Below are positions 45,301-58,701 of a stretch of 64,000 nt of DNA, one piece after another. Position numbers and translations under genes: made by a program. Source of the stretch: Symbiodinium microadriaticum (Eukaryota > Sar > Dinophyceae > Suessiales > Symbiodiniaceae). Location: assembly GCA_001939145.1 (NCBI GenBank), contig LSRX01000052.1, positions 63,631-127,630 on the forward strand, given 5' to 3'. Numbering within the stretch: the stretch's first letter is position 1; every line of letters begins with the position of its first letter. Under the pieces are notes generated by a model that was not told the DNA's origin, did no database searches, and saw nothing but the letters and a program-made list of their open reading frames with translations.

Positions 45301-48300
45301 CCCTAGGGGTCCGAGTCCCCATGTAGTAGGGTTTCAAGGACCAAAAACCAATCAGGGTATGGATTTTGGGACCTAAAACCCGACGATTTGGGTACTCGGA
45401 CCCTCTGGGAGAGACTACTGGTAAACCCTAAACCCCTAAACCCTAAACCTAAACCCTAAACCCTAGACCCTAAACCCTAAACCCTAAACCTCGACCCTAA
45501 ACCCCAAACCATCGCATGCTTTCTTGTGCCGTTGCTCTGTGTAACCTCCAGCCCAGATCCTGAACTCGGAAAGTCCCCAAACGCCCTGAATTACAGGGTT
45601 TAGGGTTTAGGGATTTAAGGATTTAGGGTTTAGGGATTTAGGGTTTAGGGATTTAAGGATTTAGGGTTTCGGGATTTAGGGTTTAGGGATTTGGGGTTTA
45701 GGGTTCAGCGGTCGACTTTACGCTGTACTAACGGTTTCCTCTACAGTTCAAGAGATAATTGCTGAATTTAAGGGCTCTTGTTTTCTTCAGAAGTACAGCC
45801 TCTATGACATCCGTATTCAGCCCTTTACAGTTTAAGGTAAATTCTTGAAGACCCTGATCTCTGTGTAGCTCTATGAGGTATAGTGTTGGAAGCCTCTTGA
45901 AGCACCCCGCAAGACTTCGATCTAACCACACCTAAAACGCCTTATGAAACATTTATCAAACCGCAACGCCTTCATTAAAGGCCTCTGTTTCTGAACCCGA
46001 AACCCTAAGCCTAAACCCTAAAGCCCAAACCCTAAAGCCTAAACCCTAAAGCCCAAACCCTAAACCCTAAAGCCTAAAGCCCAGACCCTAAACCCCAAAC
46101 CCTTGTCACAACCCTAAAGCCCAAACCTTAAACCTCATGGAAGGCAGCTGGGCCCGTTGGCTGCACCTGCAGCCGGGGGCTTTTTAGCCGACGCCTTCGG
46201 CTGGCGCCTCCTGGGATGCTGGGAATGTGGGCTTCCTTAAAGGGTTCTGGTTTAGGGCTTAGGGTTTAGGGTCTAGGGTTTAGAGTTTAGGGTTTCGGGT
46301 CGGGTAGGTTTCCGGATTTAAGGCATATCCTTGAAGTACCAGCGGGCTCTGTTCAAATCAGGCACGAAGGGGTTTCCAAATCGTTGGAGATGCTGTTTTG
46401 GGGGGTGGGGGCTCATTGCATCAAGGATCGCGCAACGACATTTTTTTCTTAGGGTCCCCTTACTGTTGATGATATCAATCCTGCATTACCTTAAGAACCC
46501 TAAACTATGGGAATTATGGTGTGGTATATTCCTTATTATTGGTACTGCAGGATTTATATCATCCACCGCAGCTTCAGCAGCTTCCACCCCCCCTTTTTCG
46601 GGGTCGCTCTTCCATGATTCGGTGGACGGTCGACTGAGTTGCTTTACCTCACCTCAGGGACCCTAAACCCTAGACCCCTAAACCCCTAAAAGGGTAGAGA
46701 TTTTGGGGTGCAGGGCCCCAGGGCTTCACGGAGGTTAGGGTTTAGGAAATGGATGCTTTGGGGTTTAGGACTATTGCGCTGTAGAGTGCTCTTTTTGGGT
46801 GATAGCCGTAAACCCCCAAACACGACCGACCACCCCTGGGTTTGGGGTTAAGCGTAAACCCCAAACCCAAAACTCGTTTCGGGTCTCGGGCCCTAAACCC
46901 TGAATCCCAGACCTTAAGAACGGTTTAGGGTTTAGGGTTAAACCCTAGACCCCAAAATCAAAGCCTAAACCGTACATCCCTCCAGCCCTCTAAATGCCGA
47001 CATCCTCAAGCTTTCCGGAGGCGCTGCCCCTTCTTCCTACTAAGTGGACTCTCTGGCCTCCTGGTGATCTTTAGCCTCTTCGTCGTGGAGGAGAGGATGG
47101 CGCAGGGTTGCTTCAACCGGTTCTTGGGTTTGGGGTTTGGGGGTTAGGGGTTTCGGGTTTAGGGTTTAGGGTTTAGGGGTTTCGGGGTTTCGGGTTTAGG
47201 GTTTAGGGGGTTAGGGTTTCGGGTTTCGGGTTTAGGGTTTAGGGTTTAGGGTTTCGGGTTTAGGGGTTTAGGGTTCAGGGGTTTAGGGTTTAGGGGTTTA
47301 GGGTTTCGGGTTGCTTGAACGGCTACGCCGTTCTTTTAAGCAGGTTTCTTTCTTTCGGGGGTGATTCCTTTAGGGGTTCCCTTCAAGGTTCCTTTCGGGG
47401 TTGCTCCATGTTTGGTCCACTCAAAGTCGGAGGGCTGCTTTTAGAGCTTTCTTTGCGTCTTAATTTTAAGGTTTAGGGTTTAGGGTTTAGGGTTTAAGGG
47501 TTCCTTTAGGATTTTTTGGTTTGGAGTTGCCCTCTTCCTCCAAGGTTTCCTTTTGAGGTTCCTATCGGTGTTGCTTTGTTCTAGAGAATCCTTTACCGCT
47601 TCCTTAAAGGTTCCGTTACGATTCAAAGGATCCCTATTTTGAGACGAAAAATTACGCAACCCTGAAAAGGCACCCTATTATAGAACACTGCACTACCCTT
47701 TCACGGGTTCCTTGAAGAGCTTCTTTTTCAAGGGGTTCCTGGCAAGGGATTCCATGAAACGGATTCGAGCAAGGGTCTGTCTTAGAGGGACTCTTTGACA
47801 TAAGGGGGCTCCTGGAAAGGGTTGCTTGGGTTCCTGTAAAGGGTTGCTGAAAAGGGATATCCTTGAAGACTTTAAAGGGCCTCCATTCAGAGGCTCCTTC
47901 AAAGGGGCTCGCTGAAGAGAAGCGTTCTGTCTTTGTTCAGAAAGGGTTCTATAAGGAGTTTAGAGTTTCAGCCTTCACTGTAAGAACACCTTGGGACCTT
48001 GTGTGTAATATAGAAGCTTAACTAACTACCAATATCATTCCTTCGAGCTCGTTACCATAAACAGTGATATACCCCCCCAAAAAATAATTCTGCTCATAAA
48101 GGCTCCTATACGAAGCCTTTGCAGAAACCCTGAAAAACCCACTTTAGAAGGACCCCTTAAGCACCAAGGCTGCGTCTCGGCCCGGTCCGGTTTTTCAGGT
48201 TTGGGGCTTGTCGTGAGAAGCCCTAAACCCCGAACCCCCTTAATACCCAACAGCCCCCCAAAAGCTTAAAACCCTAAGCCCTGGAAAGCCAAAAACCCCC

Positions 48301-51300
48301 CCCAAAGCGCTAAACACCGAAACGCTGAAACCCTAAGCCCCTAAACCCCAAAACTCCGACGGGTTCTATGAAGGTGGCTCGTACGGGTGTTATATTGGCA
48401 GCTTTCTAAGTTGGGATCCCTATTGGGGTCCTTTTTCTTTTTATACGGGTGCCGTACCACAATTGGGAACCTAAACGGGGAACCTATTTTAGAGAACCAT
48501 ATTAAACCCTAAACCCTAAACCCTAAGGGCTTTAAGGGTTTAGGGTTTAGGGTTTTATTTTTGGTTAAGGGGGACCATGCTTCAGGGGGTTACTTAGAGG
48601 CCCAAGGCATCTTAGTAAGTACGGTTATCAGTAGAGGAACCTCCTGAACCGTACTGAAGGGCTCAGGGGACTTGATAAGTAGGTTGTCCATAATTCCTTA
48701 ACCCTAAACCCTTAACCCCACTTATGGGAGTTATAACCCCAATCGCAACCCTACTTGCCAGATCCCCTCAGCCGTTACGTCGGGCACAGGGCCCGCGGGT
48801 CCCTAACGGGTTCTATAGGGACTCCTTTGGGTTGGTGTTTAGGGGTTGCTTTTAAAGGCCCAAAGGGACTTAGTAAGTAAGCTTATAAGTTATAGGTAAC
48901 GGTTACTATTTCGGATAACCCACGTGGCGGACTTTATAACCACAATTATAGCCCTGCTTGCTTGGCCCTTGAGCCCTTCAATCGTGTTTCAGTGGCATGC
49001 GTACGTCGCCCAACCTTAAAGCAAGAATCAAAGACAGCAGAAGGTAGAGCTTTATATCGGTTTCACGGGTTACGGTGTAGAGTCCAAAGGCCATTTCTGG
49101 AAGCTCGTCTTCTGGGATCAGGGAACATAATAGCTAGCGGATTGCATGCAAGCTTACGGGCGCTAAGTCCCCGGATTCGCACCAAGAAGGCCCCCATGTA
49201 AAGCGGTTATCCATTATGCGGCTCTCGGGAGGATTGTGTCGACCGTGACGAGCGCTGCCATTAATTTCGATGGTTATTGTGTGGTGTTGATGATGATGAT
49301 GGTGCAGATGATGGTGCGTATGATGTTGCTGATGCTGATGTTGGTGACGTTGATGCTGCTTCTGCCGGTGATGATGACGACGGTGATGATGCTGCTGATA
49401 ATGATGATAATGATGATTATGATGCTGATTGTCGCGGCAACTCGGTGATGCTGTTGCTGACAGAGCGACTGCTGCTGCTGCTGCTGCCGCCGCTGCTGCC
49501 GCTGGCTGCTATTTGCCAGCAATGATAACTATGACGGTGTCGCTGCTGATCATGGCGTTGGTGGTCACGGAGATGACGATGGCAATGATGATTGTGATGA
49601 GTTGAAGGAGAAGATGCTGATGAGGATGACGATTCTGCTGATGTTCCTGATTAGTATTGTCATATTGCTGGCGGCGAAAATCGTGACAAGAATCCATCCC
49701 AGTGATGCGGTTTTTGCCAAGGTGAAGGCCCAGTTGATGCTGATGATGATGCCGAACAGGTAATGAAGGTGTCATCTTGATCTGCAGTAAGCGAGAGACG
49801 TTCATTTGCCATGTTGCTGGTGGTGTCCACAAGTTGTGCGGATAATGATGATGCTGAAGGTAATGGTGGTCACCATGTAGATAACAGCAAGCTCTTCATA
49901 TTTTTTTTACTATTTGGATCTTTTTTGAGTCTGGAGGAAACCGCGCCTCCGACCGTGGATGTGAGCTATGGCAGATGATTGGCTCGGTGGTTTGCAATTG
50001 CTTTGTCCAGGCTTCAGGACTTGGGGTTTCGGGTTTAGGGTTTAGGGTTTAGGGTGACCTTTGAAGGCACACGAGTTGTTGTTAGTAGGCGTGTTAGAAG
50101 TGTTTCCGCACTTTACATAGACATGGAACTCTGTGTATGTCATGCCTTTGGGGGGGAGTCTGGTGGATGCAAAATTTTCGTTTCCAGGGTTCGAGGCTTG
50201 TAGCCTAAGCCCTAAACCCTCCACCTATACAGAGCCCTAAACCCTGCACCCTAAAGGGGTTCATCGTCCTTTCGGGCTGAGGGTCGAGGTCGGGGCTTAA
50301 AGGCCCAAGGGACTTGGGTTTAGGGCTTAGGGTTTTGGGTTTAGGGTTTAGGGGCAAGTAGGGTCATGATTGGCCCCCCCCCAAGTGGGGTTATCCGAAT
50401 TATGACTTTGCTTATAACCTTGCTTACTAAGTCCCTTGGCTGTTAACTAGACTTTCCTGAGGCATGGCTTCCACTGTCCAGGGTTTTGGGCTCTGGATTT
50501 TGGGGTGTGGGGCTCGGGATTTAGGGTTTAGGACTCGGGTAGAATCACCCGTGCATGTGGTGATGTGGGCCGAGATCGTGCTCTAACACCCGAAGCCCTG
50601 AAACCTTCACCATTAATTTTGAAGGCTCCTAGATGCTTTCACTCGAAATCACGGAGAACCCCTGCCTCATATGACCTCGTGTTTGTATTAGGCCTTTTGA
50701 TGAGTGTAGAGGACTCCTTCGGAGTATTGGCGAGAGTATACTTTGGCAGACAGGCCTCTACGTCATCTCAACTTATATGGTAACCTGTGTGGTGGTCTTA
50801 TGGTAACGCTCATAAAATCTTAGGATCGCACTGTAAACCTTGCCTGACAATTTGTCCGTATCTCCTTTGGCGGCTCGCCGAGGAAGTATGTGGCTTGTGC
50901 CAAGCGCACACTGGGGCACTGGTCCAGGTGTCTGATGCTTAGTGCTCTTCTTCCCGTAACACTAAACCATCAACCCCTAAACCCTTCTTGAGGGTTTAGG
51001 GATTAGGGTATACTGTATGCATTTCTGCTGGGTTTCTTCGGGGTTTAAAAGGTTCCTGTAAGGTTCTCTGTTAGACTTTATGGGTCTTGAGGGTGTAGGG
51101 CTTGATTGGGGTTTAGGACTTGGGGCTCAGCTGTTAGGATTAGGCTACTTCGGTATCCTGTGGTACGGTCTTATGGTTGGGGCCTTGTGATGGTGCCCCT
51201 ATGGACCCGCAAGAAAGAACGCGAAGGTCTGATCCTGTTTGGCTGCCTCTTCATCAAGAGCTGCTGAGCCGCAAACTCCGGAACGCCTAAACCCAAAGCT

Positions 51301-54300
51301 CTGAACCTTAAACCCCGCCTGTAGCTGATTTTGGGTAGTTTTGAGTGTCTCCAGTCTTCCATCACTCCTTAGAAGTTTGGGAGTGTAGGGTCTGGGGCTG
51401 TTACGATAGCCTAGCCAAAAAGGGACCCTGAGTTAGGGAACTACCCTCATCCCAAACCCTAAACCCTACAGCCTAAAGCCTAAACCCTAAACCCTACAGC
51501 CTAAAGCCTAAACCCTAAACCCTAAAGCCTAAAGCCTAAACCCAAAACCCTAAAGCCCAAACCCAAAACCCTAAACCCTAAACCCAAAATCCGAAACCCT
51601 AAAGCCCAAACCTTTAAGGCTCCGACACCCTAAAGCACGTCTTCTAGCAGCAGGAGAGCCGAAGGTCTCTCGAAATGTTTCTGACGAACTTTAGGCTTTG
51701 GGGTTTAGGCTTTGGGCTGTAGGGTTTTGGGGTTTGGGGTTTAGGGTTTGGGGCTTAGAGTGTAGGGTTTAGGGTTTAGGGTTTGGGGTTTAGGGTTAGG
51801 GTGTAGGGTAACTATCTCAGAGACCTTACAAAGCCATTTTCAAACCTTTTGAGAATCCCTCTAGCAGATTTGGAACATGCAAAAAAATCTAAAGACCTAC
51901 CAGAACTCGTACAAACCTTTGTAGTTCCTGACGAAGCCACAGAAACCCCTACAAAACCACATTGGGGCCAGCGTAACCCTTCAACAAACAATATATGCAC
52001 CTTCGAAAGCGCTTGCAAGCCTGCTGGCACGACACCTTCACAGAGCGTTTTAAGCGATTCCTCAAGCACAACTATAGGATTATTGTCAATTTTTCAATCC
52101 TTGCAGCACCATGTGTAACCTGTCTTAAAGTTTCTTAGAATCCGCATGACAGCTTGTCATACCCTATCCGAATCTCTTATCCCAAGCCCTTTTATAGGAG
52201 CCTTATAGAAGGTCTATATACCTTATAGAAGCCTTATAGAAGCCCTATACACCCTAAACTTCACAACTATAGGATTATTGTCAATTTTTCAATCCTTGCA
52301 GCACCATGTGTAACCTGTCTTAAAGTTTCTTAGAATCCGCATGACAGCTTGTCATACCNACCATGTGTAACCTGTCTTAAAGTTTCTTAGAATCCGCATG
52401 ACAGCTTGTCATACCCTATCCGAATCTCTTATCCCAAGCCCTTTTATAGGAGCCTTTCAGGATCCCAAGCCCTTTTATAGGAGCCTTATAGAAGGTCTAT
52501 ATACCTTATAGAAGCCTTATAGAAGCCCTATACACCCTAAACTTCCCAACTGTAGTTTCCTTTCAAAGCCCTGGACCCAAAAAGGCCTCACAGCCCAAGC
52601 CCTTAAGCAATAGAGCGCTGATAGGAATTTCCCTAAACCCTAAACCCTAAACCTCTTTTACAACCCAGGCTTCTTCGATGGCCTGGCTGCTAGCAATGGC
52701 TTCGTCCTGCGCCGGGACCTTCACCTGTCCCTTCATGGGGCCTCGGTCTGTCCCTGGGCTCGGTTTGGGGTTTAGGGTTTAGGGTTTAGGGTTTAGGGGC
52801 GTTTTCCGGTTTCAATCGTGTTCGTGGCCTTTTCCTGCAGTCTTCAAGTCTTATAAGGCTTTCAGAAGGTTTTTCGCGAAGGTTCATGAGGTTCTTATAA
52901 GGGTGGTGCGAGGTTGTTTGGGCTTTTTGGGGGTTTAGGTTTTGGCGTCTATGGGCTTAGAGGGTTTAAGTATAGGGCTTGGGTTCGGGGTTGGGTTTGG
53001 GGTTTGGGGCTTGGGGCTTGAATGCAGTTTGTTCTGCTTGTTGGCTGTGTTTGCGTTTGGCCTTTTGCTTAAGTATGTATATATGTAAACACAGGAGCTG
53101 CTAGCTAAAACCCTAAACACCCTAAACCGTGAAGCCTTGGAAAGGCCTTCAGGAGAGGGTTGCTGACCAAGGATGTATAATTCACAGCTTCTTACTCGGC
53201 TTTTTACGCTTTGAGCTTCCAAGCACCTTGAAGAAAGGCCTTAAAGACCCACCGAAATGGAAACCCTGAGCCCTGACGTTTAAATACAGTCAAAGCCCTG
53301 CACCCTAAACCCTCCCTCAACCACGAAACACTTGACCCTAAACCCTAAACCCTAAACCCAAAACCCTACATCTTAAACCCCATTCCCCAAACCCCAAACC
53401 CCAAACCCTAAACCCTAAACCTAAAACCCTACATCTTAAACCCCAAACCCCAAACCCCAAACCCTAAACCCTAAACCCTAAACCCCAAACCCTAAACCCT
53501 AAACCCTAAACCCCAAACCCTAAACCCTAAACCCTTACAGATCCCATATAGATCCCTTATAGACCCCTTTAAAGGAACCTAAACCCTTGTAGATCCCCAG
53601 GCATCACGCTCATGGCCTTGGCCGGCGCCTTTGGGTCGTACGTGCCGGCGCGCCTGCCCTTCGGACCTCTGGAAGCTCTGCAGGCCGGGCTCATTTTTTT
53701 TAGGGTTTAGGGTTTAGGGTTTAGGATGTAGGGTTTAGGATTTAGGGTTTAGGATTTAGGGTTTAGGGGGTGAGAATAGAGTTTAGGAGTTCAGGGTTTA
53801 GGAATGTAGGGGCCTTATTAATTAGAATAGGGTTTTTGGGGGTTCCTTATGATAGTAAAAGTATGATATACTGTACCCCCCAAACCCTATTCTAATTATT
53901 AAGGCTCTGAAATTAGGCTCTAGTTGAAGGATCATGGGACTTTGTAGGGTTTAGGGCTTAGGGTTTTGGGTTTAAGGTTTAGGGGGTTAGGGTTCAGGGT
54001 TTAGGGTTTAGGGTTCAGGGTTTAGGGTTTAGGGTTTAGGGTTCAGGGTTGAGGGTTCAGGGTTTAGGGTTCAGGGTTTAGGGTTTTTTGGCCTTAGGGA
54101 GTTGGCAAGGTGATAAGAGCATTAGATATTAAGTATGGGTATAGTTGCCTTGTCAGAAGCCCTGGTTACTAAGTCCTTTGATCTTCTACATTAAGTAGTG
54201 GAGGTTTAGGGAGAAAACTCTGGGGGTTTTGGGGTTTAGGCCTTAAAGGGGCTTTGGGGTTTTTAGGGCTTTAAAGGCTGAAGGTTTTTAAGGCTTGAGG

Positions 54301-57300
54301 ATTCAAGCTTTTAGGGCTTCAGGGCTCTCGGATTACAGGCTTTATAGGTTTAAGGCTCCTGGCCGGCATCATGGGCTTGGAGAAGTTTAACTTCAAACTT
54401 AAGATCCTCGTAAACGCGGTTACAACCTTCCCACATCCGTTTAGAACCCCATGGGACCCTCAGCCCAAAGCCCTAGACCATAAACCGGCTTCCCTAAACT
54501 CAAGGCTAAGCCGCACAGGGCGACCCAACAGCCATGAAAAGGTGGCACCCGTGTTGGTCTCCTGAAAACCCCAAGCCTTTCACCTTGGCCCCCAAGACCC
54601 TGGGCCCGGCAAGCAGACCTTGTTGTGTGGTTTGTGCCCTGATGCTGTGCCCTGTGCCCTGCCCTGCCCTGCCCTGTCCTGCCCTGCCCAGTGAAACGGG
54701 AAAAAACAAGAAAGAGCCCTCCATTATCGGGCTCCAGCGGCCAATCCTCATACTTTGCTCGAATTTGTACTGTCACAAGAAAGTTCCGCCTGTGGGCCAC
54801 TCTACACCAAACCCTAAGCCCTAAACCCTCCCTAAACCCTAGACCCTACACCCTACACTTAAAAAAACTATACATCCTCCCATAGGACTTTAAACCCTCC
54901 CATAGGACCGTTCGGGGCTTCAGGCTTGTATGGGACCTCTGCTGCTCTCGGCGGTCTGCCTGGGAGTTGTCAGCGTGCTCCGAAGCGACACTTGGGCTTT
55001 TGAGGGTTTAGGCTTTGGGGTTTAGGGGCTTGGGGTTTAGGGGTTTGGGGTTTAGGGGGTTGGGTTTCGGGGTTAGTTGTTTAAGGTTTTGTTATAAGGG
55101 TTATTCGGTTATTCGTAACTTAGTTTAAGATGTCTCGGCCGGGATATAATCGACAGGACATGTCATGGTTGCACCAATCAAGCCTGGGTTCTTGTCAAGG
55201 AGTTTAACTGAAGCTACCATAATAGGGATCTATAGTAAATGATAGGGTTTCTTTATTATGGTAACTTAAATTGAGTCCCTGAACCCGACCCTAAACCTAA
55301 ACCCTAAACCCTAAACCCTAAACTCTAAACCCTAAACCCTAAACCCTAAACCCTAAACCCTTACAGTAACTCAGTAACTTAACAAGACCCCAGAAGCTCC
55401 TCGTCAAGAGCCCAGGAGAGCCTCCCGTGGTTCATGGGCGCCACCTGCTATGCAGAGGTTGCGACTTGGGTGCTGCAGAGACGGCCTTCTAAGCTCTTTG
55501 GGTTCTTATAAATTTTTGGGTAGTTCTCTAAATTCGGGTCGCTTTTTTTTTTTGAAGGGCTCTCGTAGGGCTCCCGGGCTTCCGAAAACGCGAAAAATTG
55601 GAACGTTCGAAACTATTTGAGAAATCCCCAAAACTCGAAAATTCGAAAATTTGGCCGGAAGCCTATATTACTTGCTTCCCGGCGTTCCTGGCTGCAGCTT
55701 GTGTCTTATCAACGGCAGCCTCCCGTCATGACAAAGAAGGGATGACAGAGGGAGCGGGGCGATTCATTGTGCAAGCTTCAGTTTCGCTTCGGGCGGGGGC
55801 CTTGTGAACGTGCCTCCCCGCTGCCAAGCGCTCCTGGAAGGCTGGCTCTGCCAGCTTTTCTTCGGCTGCTGCATCCGGCGGCCAGGACACTGAGGCCGAC
55901 GTGACATGTACAAGCAGCGCTATTTTCTTTGCAGTCTTGTGATCCCTTCGAAACCATGACACTACGAAAGTGGGAACAAAGGAGCATGCTGCGTAAAGCC
56001 CTACAACCGAATCAGTCCTTAGACCCCATACTTAAGCCCTGGTTCGGAGTTGGAAGTTTCGGAGTTAGAGTTAATTGGACACATGTGGTCGAGGTTGCCA
56101 TTCATCAGTTACACCATGTTTCACTGGTTTCACCAGAGGATATAATGAGCTGGGAAACATCCTCACTGCGCCAAACGGAATTGTTGTGTGCTTGATCGTG
56201 TCGGTGTTCGGTCGGAGGTTCAAACAAAACTGAGCTGGAGCAGCTGCCTCGATGCCTCCACCAGCAGATCAGTTCGTTCAAGGTGGGTAAGACCTGTAAA
56301 GGACGGCCTGCTGTCAGTTGCACATGACCAGCCAACTACATGAGAGACCAGCTGTTTTCACATATCATGAACCAGGAGCAGCAGCACAACAAGCATCGCA
56401 AACCCAACAGTGGGTCTGAGCCTTTGGAGCATTGTGCCGCCGACTGTAGTCGGCCCCATGCCGGGGTGGCTGTCTCTTGATGAGCAGCCTTCCATGTGCC
56501 CCCAACTTTGAGCTCCAAGCAAAGGTGCTCGATCTGAGGTGTGGGATTTAGGAACAGGTTTGTCGTTGGCGTTGTCGTTGAAGCTTTTGTGACGGATCGC
56601 TTTTGCTCGTAATGGCGATGGTCGGACCAATCAAACAAAAGGCAGGGTTGTCCCAACAGACCTGCCTAAATCAGTGAAGACATGCGATGACATGTTTACC
56701 CCTACACACGTTCCTAAGCTGCGGTTTTTGCGCCTCACGCGACGTGCGCGACCCGCTTCCGAAAACTCGATAAATTCGAGAATTCCGAAAATTCGAAAAA
56801 AGGTGAGAAATTCGAAAACGCGAAAGTTCGCAAATTCGACTTTTCAAGTATTTTTCCATTCCAAAATACTAAAATTAAAAGTTTCTGCAGTCTCGGTTGA
56901 TGCAAAAACACAAAAATGTGGAAATTCAACCATGTTTTGCAAACTCGAAAACTCGACAACTGGAACATTAAAACATACAGCTTTTCAATAATTTTCCCTT
57001 CATGCCAAAATACTAAACTTAACATTTTGTCGTTTCTTGGTCTTTGCTATCTGGAAGGTATGTCGCCGTAAGCTCGATGCCTAGCAAAGAGCTAGTTGCA
57101 GTTGTTGGACGGTTTCCACCGTCCCACTTCCAGGCATGATGACGTTCATGGTTTAAGCCTAAGCCGGTCCAAGCAAAGATCATCCATGGCCCCACCTTGA
57201 TGGCATCTACTCTGAGGCTTGCATGCATAATCATATATAGTTTGGCCACTCATGAGGCTACCCACTCCCAAGCATGATGATGTCTATGGTCTACGCCGGT

Positions 57301-58658
57301 CCAAAAGAAGATCATCCATGGCCCAATCTTGATAACATCCACACTAGGCTTTTCGCGCGCAATCATATATATATATATATATATATATAGATATATTTTT
57401 TTGTAGCCCGAAAGACGCTTCTCAACCCACCATGCACAGGTACACGGCATTGTAAGTGTAAGCCACGATTCTGTTCTCGAGCGGGTGCTTGCGACATCGA
57501 GCGCTTACTAATACACCTCCGCTCCACCCCTCCCCTTCCCCCCGGTTTCTATGGTTGCGGTTTGCGTGTGGGGGTGGTTTCGTTTCAGGGTTTGGTTTAA
57601 GGTTTAGGACATACCTGCCTGGGCGCCGCGAAGGAGGAAGCCAGGCATAGAGTTTCGCCGAGGTCCCTAATGTTAAGGGAAACCCGGCTTGGGGCTTAGG
57701 GTGCCTGGCACTCCAAACAGGAGGCGGCGGGCACGTAGGGTTTAGGGCCCGGCTTTTAATGTAACTTCGTGTTTTTTTCGGTCCTCTGATCAGGGAATGC
57801 TAAAGGCGCTTTCTACCCTTTCCCTAAAGCGCCAAATCGTCAAAGCTGGTCCCACTTATACTTGTAAGTAGGTACGTTGAGCCTAACCCTGAACCGAAAC
57901 CCCAAACCTTAAACCCCTAAGCCCTTAAACTTATGCTCTGAGCCTAAACCCTAAACCGTAGATTTTTGGAAAAACACCGTCCAAGTCGTCAATTTGCTGA
58001 CCTCAAGGCTCGAAATCCTAAGCACACAGCCCAACACTTCGCAAACACAAACGGTAGCCAGAGCTGAGGGTTTAGGGGTTTAGGGTTCAAGGAGAAGCCA
58101 GATTTGCAAAACGAGGTTTAGGGCGTGGGGCTTCGGGTTTGGGGCTTCGGGGTTTTTTTGGTCTAGGGGTGAAGGCTTCGTGGTGAGGGCCACAAGTTCC
58201 TGCAAACACCCTTGTGAGACTCGGGTTCAGGGTTTAAGTTTAGAGTGGTTCTTTTCGAAGAAGTCCTTCTAATTTGGTTGGTCCGTGCGACAGCCTTGGG
58301 ATCCCCGAAGAGGCTTGTTCCGGGACCACCCCTAATTTGATTGGTCCGTTCGGGGAGTTCCTAGGAGGTTCGTTCCGGGACCTGATTGGCCCGTCAGACA
58401 GCCCTAGGGATCCCCTAAGTGTTCCGGGACCACCTGGGGCTCCCCTAGGAGGCCTGTTCCGTGACTACCCTTGATCTGACTGGTCCATCGAACAGCCCTA
58501 GTTGCGGCAGCAATTTCGGGGGATCCCTTACGAGGCTTGTTCCCTCTATTATGACTAGTCCGTCCGACAGCCGTAGGGATCGCCAGTATCGGCGTTTCGG
58601 AAGCTTCAATTACATTAGCTGAACAATCAAAGTATTGTTCCTCCTCCTCCTCCTCCTC

Positions 58659-58701
<43 letters not shown>

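Noticed and set aside
17850-49500. His-, Asp- or Met-rich frames over the triplet blocks at 17.9 and 49.3 kb
   Set aside because: All are low-complexity translations of ATC/GAT repeats, open on several frames at once.
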